In this document: positions 1 to 7,170 of the stretch, piece after piece
Layout: each line of letters begins with the position of its first letter
Numbering within the stretch: position 1 is the stretch's first letter
Origin: JBFFSQ01 sp041572275
GTDB taxonomy: Bacteria > Pseudomonadota > Gammaproteobacteria > SZUA-229
Reading direction: 5' to 3'
Length of the DNA: 20,574 bases
Assembly: GCA_041572275.1 (NCBI GenBank)
Contig: JBFFSQ010000030.1
Coordinates: forward strand, 1-20,574
The notes under the pieces: model-generated
Database searches by the model: none
Told to the model about the DNA's origin: nothing
What the model saw: the letters and a program-made list of their open reading frames with translations, nothing else
Position numbers and translations under genes: made by a program

Positions 1-1045
1 CGATGACGGCGCCAGTTTTAGTGGTCTTATGGAAGGCCAGAAACTTGAAATCAGTGGCTATTTTGATGGCAACCAGATTGTCGCCAGCCGTATTGAAAAA
101 CAAAATGACCTGGATACTGAATTTGAACTCAAGGGAACAGTTACCGCTTATGATGGCAATAACGTCACACTTCGACTACAGAATGACGCAGTGGCTGGGC
201 CATACTCCATCGTTGGATCGGCAATACTCGATATTCCGACTGATCCTGTGGGTGAGTTTGTTGAGATCAAACTCGTCGATCAAAGTGGCAGCCTGTTAGT
301 GACCAAAATCGAATTAGATGACCACGATCTACTCGATGATAATGACACTGAAGTCAGTATCCGAGGCATACTGACTGATGATGGCAATGGCGGATTCCTG
401 ATCAATGGCGTTGCATTTGAAGTCTCTGACTCTACTGAATTCAAGCCTGCCAGTCTGGAAAACAATCTGATGGCGGATATGGAAGTGAAAGCAGAAGGCC
501 ATATGCAGAACAGTATTTTGATTGCCGAAGAAATCGAAACCGAACACGGTGACATTGAAATCCACGCCCAGATAATTGATGTAGCAGCCAGCGATAATAA
601 AAATGGCATAATCACCTTGAACCTCAACGGATCACAAAATCTGTCTGTCACAACTGATAACAGCACTCAGTTTATTGACGACAGCTCTTCTGATTCTCTT
701 GGAGATGACAGCTTTAATCTAGGCGAATTGATTCTAAACACCGATTTTGTTGAAATCGATGCTTACTTAAACGATGCTGGTCAACTGATGGCCACACAAA
801 TTAAGCGTAAAGATTCCGGTGAATACACTCGCCTGGAAGCCCCTGTAGAAAACTTCAGCAGTGGCGCTTCTGTAACTCTGTTAGGCATCACCTACACAGT
901 AAATAGCAGTACCAGTTACGAAATCAATGACCTACCCAGTGACACCAGCAGCTTCTTTAGCGCTCTGGCCATAGGTAACAGAACAATAAAAGTCAAAGAT
1001 GTACAACCTGACGGCATCGCCGAGGAGCTAGATTTAGAGGATTGA
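1..1045 (+). CDS. DUF5666 domain repeat protein, 3' part
   Basis: The gene is open at the left edge (first full codon at base 2) and ends with TGA at 1043-1045, giving about 347 visible residues. The protein is very acidic and built of successive beta-rich units with the pattern 'G x hydrophobic ... hydrophobic x A x x I/E', for example GQKLEISGYFDGNQIVASRI, then later EVKAEGHMQNSILIAEEIE and VEIDAYLNDAGQLMATQIKR. This pattern is typical of DUF5666 proteins, which are usually secreted or lipid-anchored and have no defined function. The N-terminus, where a lipoprotein signal would sit, is outside the window. It is followed by an intrinsic terminator and converges with the soe operon. The family call is from pattern recognition; no catalytic residue is recognised. 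Confidence 0.75.
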   Translation, partial: DDGASFSGLMEGQKLEISGYFDGNQIVASRIEKQNDLDTEFELKGTVTAYDGNNVTLRLQNDAVAGPYSIVGSAILDIPTDPVGEFVEIKLVDQSGSLLVTKIELDDHDLLDDNDTEVSIRGILTDDGNGGFLINGVAFEVSDSTEFKPASLENNLMADMEVKAEGHMQNSILIAEEIETEHGDIEIHAQIIDVAASDNKNGIITLNLNGSQNLSVTTDNSTQFIDDSSSDSLGDDSFNLGELILNTDFVEIDAYLNDAGQLMATQIKRKDSGEYTRLEAPVENFSSGASVTLLGITYTVNSSTSYEINDLPSDTSSFFSALAIGNRTIKVKDVQPDGIAEELDLED

Positions 1046-1070
1046 AACTGAATATCCAGCCCAAAGATAA

Positions 1071-1096
1071 ACGGCACCCTAAGGGTGCCGTTTTTA
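1071..1096 (+). terminator. Intrinsic terminator after the DUF5666 gene
   Basis: CGGCACCC (1072-1079) pairs with GGGTGCCG (1083-1090) around a 3-nt loop and is followed by TTTTT, 26 bp after the stop codon. On the minus strand the run after the hairpin is only weakly T-rich, so termination of the converging soe transcript here is less certain. Confidence 0.85.
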
Positions 1097-1124
1097 ATTT
1101 AAAGACAGCTAAATGCTACATTCT

Positions 1125-2099
1125 TTAAACTGTCTGGTAATAAATATTCTGTGGATGGTTGGCCTGGGCAAAGAAAAACCAGCGCTCAGCAATCAACCCA
1201 GCATACTGAATCAAAAAGGCCGCAACCAGAACTTCTGTATCACCACTCAGCCCAGAAGACAACAAAATAACCGGCAGCGGGAATACCAGCATCATGAAAA
1301 TCCATTTAACTGATTTCAGGAACATTGCGGTTTTACCGTGAAAATATTCACGAGTATTAAATGAACCACCCATGGCACCCTGTGATTTTTGCTCGATCTT
1401 GTTATGACGAATACCAATTGCCGTCTGTACATTAGACTTAAACTTGATACGTGAATTACGAATGAGCGAAGCCGAACGCGTAATGAATGCAGCGACAGTC
1501 AGGATAATGGCCCACACACCATAGAACTTCAGCATCTCTGGTGCGTTGTACATGCTGGTATAAGCCGTTGCCAGAGTAAAGCCTGAAGCAGTACCCAACA
1601 GGAAATAGTTAATGACAGTTAATGGGCTCGACCACTCCTGAAGAAATTTAATACAGGCATAAATCATCGCGGTACACAGAAATAGCGCAAATGCAGCAAC
1701 CACACCTATAGCACCCACTAGCAAACTATAGGTCAACTCGTTGATATCAGTGCTATACAGAACACCGTCTAGACCCAGCAAATGCATGGCGCCATAAATA
1801 AAAGTCACAATCATCATGGTTGGCAGCGCAATCACTTCACGCGACAACCACGATGTGCGCCACATGCTGGCTGCACGCCAGGCACGCTCAGGGCGACCTA
1901 AATGAAAAACAGATGACACCAAACCTGCGATCAACAACAGCAGTACAATGATAGCGCCAATCCCAAAAAAATGAGTGTCCGCCATACTGGGTAGCAGGTT
2001 CAACTCGGTGTATGCCTGACCTGAAAACAGCGCCAGGAAAAAGCCCTGACCAGTGCCGATCAGAGTGGTTAAAAATATGACAGAGAATGCGGGATGCAT
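1125..2099 (-). CDS. soeC: Sulfite dehydrogenase membrane anchor SoeC (DmsC/NrfD-type)
   Basis: A 324-residue integral membrane protein with about eight predicted transmembrane helices (roughly residues 7-25, 43-66, 90-110, 120-150, 160-180, 190-212, 258-280, 288-310). Length and hydropathy fit DmsC-type quinone-interacting anchors. In SoeABC the anchor passes electrons from sulfite oxidation to the quinone pool, with the catalytic subunits on the cytoplasmic side. The ATG at 2097-2099 has a strong ribosome binding site (AGGAGA, minus strand, about 5 nt upstream). It is the last gene of the soeA-soeB-soeC operon and is separated from soeB by 106 bp containing a stable hairpin. The SoeC name depends on the SoeAB assignment; a DMSO-reductase-family anchor is certain. 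Confidence 0.8.
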   Translation of the reverse strand: MHPAFSVIFLTTLIGTGQGFFLALFSGQAYTELNLLPSMADTHFFGIGAIIVLLLLIAGLVSSVFHLGRPERAWRAASMWRTSWLSREVIALPTMMIVTFIYGAMHLLGLDGVLYSTDINELTYSLLVGAIGVVAAFALFLCTAMIYACIKFLQEWSSPLTVINYFLLGTASGFTLATAYTSMYNAPEMLKFYGVWAIILTVAAFITRSASLIRNSRIKFKSNVQTAIGIRHNKIEQKSQGAMGGSFNTREYFHGKTAMFLKSVKWIFMMLVFPLPVILLSSGLSGDTEVLVAAFLIQYAGLIAERWFFFAQANHPQNIYYQTV

Positions 2100-2162
2100 C
2101 GTTCTCTCCTAAATTAGCAAAAAATAACTTACGCGTTATTTATCAAAACTGTTTTTGTGATT

Positions 2163-2194
2163 TGCCATTCCCTTGACCAATCAGGGGAATGGCA
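2163..2194 (-). promoter_or_regulatory. Long hairpin between soeB and soeC
   Basis: TGCCATTCCC (2163-2172) and GGGAATGGCA (2185-2194) form a perfect 10-bp stem. After one mismatch, TGA/TCA (2074 is not involved; bases 2174-2176 and 2181-2183) extend it to a 4-nt loop. On the transcribed minus strand it is followed by an A-rich run rather than Ts, so it is not a standard intrinsic terminator. It lies 12 bp past the soeB stop codon and could protect the upstream mRNA or mark a processing site. Confidence 0.6.
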
Positions 2195-2205
2195 TAACCA
2201 GACCA

Positions 2206-2937
2206 TTAAATGAACGAGCTGTCGTCCAGGGTGATACCCTCAATCGGTGCGTGATGTTCTTTCTGCTCTTTGGTGAGCGGATTATCGACACGAACCAGTT
2301 CGTCTTCGTGAATCTTAACGCGAGTCTTACGACGCGGTAGATAATGATTCGATGGCTTGGTACCCCATTCTGGCATCAGCTGGTAACCACCTTCTTCACG
2401 AATCAGCTGTGAAACGTGAGAATCAGGATCAGATACATCACCAAACAGACGTGCATTGGTTGGGCATGACATCACACAGGCTGGCTTACGCTCGGCTTCT
2501 GGCAGTGACTCATCGTAAATACGATCCACACACAAAGTACACTTCTTCATGACTTTCTGATGCTCATCGATTTCTCGAGCACCGTATGGGCAAGCCCAGG
2601 TACAGTATTTACAGCCAATACACTTGTCGTAATCGACCAGCACAATACCGTCTTCTTCACGCTTGTAGCTGGCACCGGTTGGGCACACAGGCACACAAGG
2701 CGGCTCTTCACAATGCAGACAGGATTTCGGGAAGTGAACGGTTTCCGTATTTGGGAATGTACCTACTTCATAGGTCTGTACACGGTTAAAGAAAGTACCG
2801 GTTGGATCCTTGTCATAAGGATTATCGTCCGACATAAAACCCGCTGGTCCTGAAGTGTTCCACTCTTTACAGCTGGTGACGCAGGCACTACAACCCACAC
2901 ATACATTCAGGTCAATAATCAGAGCTAGCTGAGTCAT
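2206..2937 (-). CDS. soeB: Sulfite dehydrogenase iron-sulfur subunit SoeB
   Basis: A 243-residue ferredoxin-like electron-transfer subunit that wires the molybdenum subunit to the membrane anchor. Four cysteine clusters are visible: C13/C16/C19/C23, C73/C76/C81/C85, C106/C109/C112/C116 and C133/C136/C154/C158, the usual set for a four-[4Fe-4S] DmsB/PsrB/SoeB-type protein. There is no signal peptide, consistent with a cytoplasmic complex. Its ATG shares one base with the soeA stop codon (TAATG, minus strand), so the two are probably translationally coupled. A G-run in the end of soeA (minus strand, 2951-2945) is the only purine-rich ribosome binding site candidate. Confidence 0.87.
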   Translation of the reverse strand: MTQLALIIDLNVCVGCSACVTSCKEWNTSGPAGFMSDDNPYDKDPTGTFFNRVQTYEVGTFPNTETVHFPKSCLHCEEPPCVPVCPTGASYKREEDGIVLVDYDKCIGCKYCTWACPYGAREIDEHQKVMKKCTLCVDRIYDESLPEAERKPACVMSCPTNARLFGDVSDPDSHVSQLIREEGGYQLMPEWGTKPSNHYLPRRKTRVKIHEDELVRVDNPLTKEQKEHHAPIEGITLDDSSFI

Positions 2938-5855
2938 TATTTAGCCCCCCCATTTTTTTTCTGGGTGAACATACCGGCAAAAAAGCCCTGCCATTTACGG
3001 CGTTTTTCCATGCCCGGTAAGGTGTTCATCATGTCAAATTGTGGCAAGGTGTGATCAGCATCGTCTTCGGCTTTATATACGCGTACACGCACGTCATACC
3101 AGCCGGCCTGACCAGTAATCGGATCAGAGTTAGAGATGTGCTCACCACACTCATTGGTTGGCAGTTCTTCTGAAATCAGGTGATTCAGCAGGAAGCCTTT
3201 TTCAGACTCATTCGCTTTTTCACCCAGGTTCCAGGCACCTTTAGCCTTACCAATCGCATTCCAGGTCCATACCGTGCCTGGCTCAACCGCTTCAGAGAAA
3301 CGCGCCATGCAACGAACTTTGCCATGCATTGACTCAACATAAATCCAATCGCCATCACCAAAGCCATGCTTCTCACCCAGTGATGGATGAACATGCAGAT
3401 AGTTATGTGCATGAATCTGACGCAACCAGGCATTCTGCGAATCCCAGGAATGATACATCGCCATTGGGCGCTGGGTGATCGCATTCAACGGATACTTATG
3501 TTTATCCGTCAACTGTGACTCTAATGGCTCAGAGTAAAATGGCAGCGGATTAAAGTGTTCAATAATACGCTTACGTAAATGCTCGGGCGGCTGCTTGCCC
3601 GGACGTTTACCCTCGGCTGCGAGACGGAATTTCTGCAACACTTCAGAATAAATGTGAATATTGATCGGCTCGTCATAACGGGTTAGACGATGATCCTGTG
3701 CCCAGGTCAGATAACCCTGGTTCCAGTTACGCATATACTGGTACGACTTGGGCAAATGATACTGATAGACACAATTATTCTTTTCGTACATTTCCCACTG
3801 ATTCGGGTTCGGTTCACCTTTCATGAACTTCTCACCACCCTTACCACGCCAGCCGGCGAGGAAACCGATACCCGAACCTGGCTCGGTTTCAAAGTTGGTA
3901 ATAAATTCAGGGTAATCACGGTATTTACGTGCACCGTCTGCCGTGGTGAATGCAGGCAGTTTCAGACGACTACCCATTTCAATCAGTACTTCCTGGAACG
4001 GCTTACAGTCACCTTTAGGCGGCACCACTGGGATACGCACCGAGTCTACCGGACCATCGAATTCTGAAATTGGACGATCCAGCATAGACATAACGTCATG
4101 GCGTTCCAGATAAGTCGTATCAGGCAACACCAGATCTGCATATGCAACCATTTCTGACTGAAAGGCATCGGCTACAATCAGGAATGGAATCTTGTATTCA
4201 CCATTCTCATCCTTATCGTTCAGCATGTTGCGAACTTCGGACGTATTCATCGCCGAGTTCCAGGCCATATTGGCCATGAAAATCATCAATGTATCGATGG
4301 GATAGGGGTCACCACGCCAGGCATTAGTGATGGCATTGTGCATTAGGCCATGAGCTGATAGCGGGAATTCCCAGGAGAAGCCTTTGTCGATACGAACAGG
4401 CTCACCTTTTTCATCAACGAACAGGTCATTAGGATCCGCAGGCCAGCCTAGCGGCATGCCACCTAAAGGTGTATCAGGTTTTACGCCATCGGGGCCGTTG
4501 GGTGTCTTGGGACAGGGTGGAATCGGACGTGGAAATGGCGCCTTATGACGGAAACCACCAGGACGATCAATGGTACCCAGAATTGACATCAAAATTGCCA
4601 TCGCACGAATCGTCTGGAAACCATTCGAATGAGCCGCAGTACCTCGCATGGAGTGGAATGCAACTGGATTACCCACGACTGACTGGTGCTCACGACCCCA
4701 GGTATCAGTCCAGGCAATCGGCAGTTCGATCTTTTCATCACGTGCAGTGATACCCATTTCGTGTGCAAGACGACGGATGGTTTCGGCCGGGATACCGGTT
4801 ACGGAAGCCGCCCACTCAGGGGTGTATTCCTCTACCTGTTCTTTCAACAACTGGAAGGCAGGCTTAACAGGTGTGCCGTCTTCCAGCTCGTACTCACCCA
4901 ACAGGAACGGATCAGCACCCTCAGTATGGGTACGTACTGGACGGTTAGTGTGACGATCCCACCACAACTGGTTCTGATGATCAAAACAACCTTCTTCTGG
5001 ATCGGTGATATCCATACGCGCGAACATACCGAAGACATCAGAATCTTTATCGAGATTAACCAGCTGACCAGCATTGGAGTAATCCTGCAGGAACTCACGG
5101 TCATAGAGACCGGTTTTGATCAGCTCGTGAATTATGGCCAGGATCAATGCACCGTCAGTACCCGGCTTGATAGGCACCCACTCATCAGCAATGGCGGAAT
5201 AACCAGTACGCACAGGGTTGATCGAGATGAAACGTCCACCATTGCGCTTAAACTCAGACAGAGCAATCTTCATGGGATTGGAATGATGATCTTCCGCCGT
5301 ACCAATCATAATAAACAGCTTGGAACGCTCCAGATCTGGACCGCCAAATTCCCAGAAGGAGCCACCGATGGTGTAAATCATGCCGGCAGCCATATTCACT
5401 GAACAGAAACCACCGTGGGCAGCATAATTCGGTGTACCGTACTGCTTGGCGAACAGACCGGTGAGCGCCTGCATCTGGTCACGGCCAGTAAACAGCGCAA
5501 ACTTCTTCGGATCGGTAGAACGCAGATGTGCCATACGCTCTTCCATCAGGTCAAAAGCCTTGTCCCAGGAAATTTCTTCAAATTCAGCATCACCACGCAT
5601 ACTGCCAGGTTTACGCAGCAGCGGCTTGGTCAGGCGTGCAGGTGAATACTGCTTCATGATGCCAGAAGCACCCTTGGCACAAATTACGCCTTTGTTTAGG
5701 GGATGTTCAGGGTTACCCTGAATGTAACGCACTTCATTGTCACGAAGGGTCACGCGGATGCCGCAACGGCATGCACACATATAACATGTGGTGTTTTTGA
5801 CTTCGATCCGACCTTCCGGCTGCGTAATCGCATCGTGTAATACTTTGTTCGTCAT
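2937..5855 (-). CDS. soeA: Sulfite dehydrogenase molybdopterin subunit SoeA
   Basis: A 972-residue member of the DMSO reductase family of molybdenum enzymes. The N-terminal [4Fe-4S] motif is C24-x2-C27-x3-C31-x27-C59. C151 in GGFCSVNMA is at the position where relatives carry the molybdenum-ligating Cys or Ser. The remainder has bis-MGD-binding signatures (for example GGRFISINPVRTGYSAIAD) and a C-terminal molybdopterin dinucleotide-binding domain (HAHNYLHVHPSLGEKHGF). No twin-arginine signal is present, which argues against periplasmic PsrA/PhsA/DmsA and for cytoplasmic SoeA, the enzyme that oxidises sulfite directly to sulfate. The size (about 970) and the A-B-C order with a DmsC-type anchor fit SoeABC. 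Substrate is inferred from family resemblance; other reductases of the family remain possible. The ATG has only a modest upstream CAGGG. The divergent moaA supplies an early step of its cofactor. Confidence 0.82.
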   Translation of the reverse strand: MTNKVLHDAITQPEGRIEVKNTTCYMCACRCGIRVTLRDNEVRYIQGNPEHPLNKGVICAKGASGIMKQYSPARLTKPLLRKPGSMRGDAEFEEISWDKAFDLMEERMAHLRSTDPKKFALFTGRDQMQALTGLFAKQYGTPNYAAHGGFCSVNMAAGMIYTIGGSFWEFGGPDLERSKLFIMIGTAEDHHSNPMKIALSEFKRNGGRFISINPVRTGYSAIADEWVPIKPGTDGALILAIIHELIKTGLYDREFLQDYSNAGQLVNLDKDSDVFGMFARMDITDPEEGCFDHQNQLWWDRHTNRPVRTHTEGADPFLLGEYELEDGTPVKPAFQLLKEQVEEYTPEWAASVTGIPAETIRRLAHEMGITARDEKIELPIAWTDTWGREHQSVVGNPVAFHSMRGTAAHSNGFQTIRAMAILMSILGTIDRPGGFRHKAPFPRPIPPCPKTPNGPDGVKPDTPLGGMPLGWPADPNDLFVDEKGEPVRIDKGFSWEFPLSAHGLMHNAITNAWRGDPYPIDTLMIFMANMAWNSAMNTSEVRNMLNDKDENGEYKIPFLIVADAFQSEMVAYADLVLPDTTYLERHDVMSMLDRPISEFDGPVDSVRIPVVPPKGDCKPFQEVLIEMGSRLKLPAFTTADGARKYRDYPEFITNFETEPGSGIGFLAGWRGKGGEKFMKGEPNPNQWEMYEKNNCVYQYHLPKSYQYMRNWNQGYLTWAQDHRLTRYDEPINIHIYSEVLQKFRLAAEGKRPGKQPPEHLRKRIIEHFNPLPFYSEPLESQLTDKHKYPLNAITQRPMAMYHSWDSQNAWLRQIHAHNYLHVHPSLGEKHGFGDGDWIYVESMHGKVRCMARFSEAVEPGTVWTWNAIGKAKGAWNLGEKANESEKGFLLNHLISEELPTNECGEHISNSDPITGQAGWYDVRVRVYKAEDDADHTLPQFDMMNTLPGMEKRRKWQGFFAGMFTQKKNGGAK

Positions 5856-5891
5856 TAGTAAAGACCCTGCCTATCTACTGGGGGACCGGCG

Positions 5892-5897
5892 ATTATA
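5892..5897 (-). promoter_or_regulatory. Candidate -10 element for soeA
   Basis: A perfect TATAAT on the minus strand, 37 bp before the soeA ATG. No good -35 is seen at 16-18 bp, so activator dependence is possible. Just upstream (plus-strand 5918-5925 and 5936-5943) CTAATCAT occurs twice with an 18-bp period, and the first copy overlaps the palindrome AATCATGATT (5920-5929). Confidence 0.4.
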
Positions 5898-6056
5898 GGG
5901 ACACCCCACACTGGTGACTAATCATGATTGTTAAGCTAATCATAAATTTCTTAAATACTAAAATATCTTACAAATCAAAAATTTACGCAAAACTGACAGA
6001 CAATGCCCCGCCTCCATGCCAGGCATTATTCATAAGTGACTGTTTACTAAGGATTT

Positions 6057-6070
6057 TTGACCTAGGTCAA
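6057..6070. promoter_or_regulatory. CRP/FNR-family operator-like palindrome (soeA-moaA gap)
   Basis: TTGACCTAGGTCAA is a perfect 14-bp palindrome with the TTGAy-N4-rTCAA layout recognised by FNR/DNR/NNR-type regulators. The canonical FNR half-site is TTGAT, so TTGAC on both sides is closer to DNR/NNR-like variants. Its centre (6063.5) lies exactly 41.5 bp upstream of the start expected from a minus-strand TATGAA (-10, bases 6034-6029), the class II activator spacing, directed towards soeA. It is about 113 bp before the predicted moaA start. The rest of the 322-bp gap is AT-rich, without a credible gene. Confidence 0.5.
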
Positions 6071-6164
6071 TTTAAAGAAAAAATTAAAGCACATATTTCA
6101 ACCCCCGCCTATACCTATGCGGTTATTAATTGATTTAATCAGGTTATTTTTTCAATCTTTTCCG

Positions 6165-6170
6165 TATAAT
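6165..6170 (+). promoter_or_regulatory. moaA -10 element implying a leaderless mRNA
   Basis: A perfect TATAAT ends 7 bp before the moaA ATG, so transcription would begin at or within 1-2 bases of the start codon. No Shine-Dalgarno sequence exists between them. A -35 at the usual distance is weak (GGTTAT at 6142-6147). Confidence 0.6.
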
Positions 6171-6177
6171 CTCCGCT

Positions 6178-7158
6178 ATGACTCAGCTTATTGATCAGTT
6201 TGGCCGCAGTATTGAATATGTCAGGGTATCGGTAACCGACCGATGTGACCTGCGTTGTAGCTATTGCATGCCCAAACACTTCCGTGACTTCCATGAACCA
6301 GAAGAATGGCTGAGCTTTGATGAAATTGAGCGGGTCATTGCTGCATTTACCCGGCTGGGCACACGCCGAGTTCGCCTTACCGGCGGTGAACCGCTGGTAC
6401 GCAAAGACTTACCAACACTGGCAGCACAACTATCTGCCTTGCCCGGACTGGACGATCTATCACTGAGCACCAATTGTACCCGTATGAGCAAACATGCCAG
6501 TGAACTGAAAGCCGCAGGCATCAGCCGTATCAATGTCAGCCTGGACAGTCTCGATACCAAAAAATTTAAACAACTCACCGGGGGCAAACTGGAAAAAGTC
6601 CTCGATGGCCTGATGGCAGCCAAACAAGCAGGACTCGACCCCATCAAAGTAAATATGGTCCTGATGAAGGACATCAATGAAGATGAAGTTGAATCCATGG
6701 TTAATTTCTGCATTGAACATGGCTTCACACTACGCTTTATTGAAACCATGCCGGTCGGCGACATGGGCCGTAAAGCCACTGATCACTTTATCAACCTGCA
6801 GGAAATCAAGGACAGACTGGCCAAGACATTTGACCTGATTCCCGGTGTGGTACCCGGTGGTGGCCCTGCCCGCTATATGAACGTCGCCGACACCAATATC
6901 AATATTGGTTTTATTACACCGTTATCACAGCATTTCTGTGAAACCTGTAACCGCGTCCGTATGTCAGTAGACGGCACCATCTTCACCTGTCTCGGCCAGG
7001 AGCATAATTTTGAATTGCGCCCGCTATTGCGGGCCGGAGTCAGTGATATAGAACTGGAACAGTCCATTCGTCATGCAATCAACCTGAAACCCCTGAAACA
7101 TGAATTCAACGAAAATCCGGAAAAGGTGCTTCGCTTCATGTCCTATACCGGCGGATAA
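6178..7158 (+). CDS. moaA: GTP 3',8-cyclase MoaA
   Basis: A 326-residue radical SAM enzyme that converts GTP to 3',8-cyclo-7,8-dihydro-GTP, the first step of molybdenum cofactor synthesis, in the cytoplasm. The N-terminal radical SAM cluster is C23-x3-C27-x2-C30 in DRCDLRCSYC. The C-terminal substrate-binding cluster is C254-x2-C257-x13-C271. The protein ends in the conserved Gly-Gly. Start and length match the family (MxQLIDxFGR). It stands alone and divergent from soeABC rather than inside a moa operon. There is no ribosome binding site, consistent with the leaderless promoter. Confidence 0.97.
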   Translation: MTQLIDQFGRSIEYVRVSVTDRCDLRCSYCMPKHFRDFHEPEEWLSFDEIERVIAAFTRLGTRRVRLTGGEPLVRKDLPTLAAQLSALPGLDDLSLSTNCTRMSKHASELKAAGISRINVSLDSLDTKKFKQLTGGKLEKVLDGLMAAKQAGLDPIKVNMVLMKDINEDEVESMVNFCIEHGFTLRFIETMPVGDMGRKATDHFINLQEIKDRLAKTFDLIPGVVPGGGPARYMNVADTNINIGFITPLSQHFCETCNRVRMSVDGTIFTCLGQEHNFELRPLLRAGVSDIELEQSIRHAINLKPLKHEFNENPEKVLRFMSYTGG

Positions 7159-7170
7159 GATCAACTCAGT

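Noticed and set aside
1113..1313. 66-codon plus-strand ORF over the 3' end of soeC
   Set aside because: Antisense to the conserved SoeC coding region and has no ribosome binding site or family features.
2935..2960. Programmed frameshift fusing SoeA to SoeB at the A8/G7 tract
   Set aside because: In the soeB frame a TAA lies immediately before the soeB start (minus strand 2943-2941), so a slip would terminate rather than fuse.
2937..5855. Polysulfide/thiosulfate reductase (PsrA/PhsA) or DmsA instead of SoeA
   Set aside because: Those are normally Tat-exported; here there is no twin-arginine signal, and length and Fe-S subunit fit SoeA better. Not fully excluded.
5924..6133. 69-codon plus-strand ORF in the soeA-moaA gap
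   Set aside because: No ribosome binding site, lies over the likely soeA promoter and the palindrome, and has no recognisable protein features.
6130..6142. Second FNR-like site TTGATTTAATCAG before moaA
   Set aside because: The half-sites are separated by 3 bp, not 4, and the right half ends in CAG, so it does not fit the FNR spacing.
5856..6177. Moco riboswitch upstream of moaA or soeA
   Set aside because: The gap is AT-rich and I could not find the long paired elements expected; the moaA -10 also leaves no leader.
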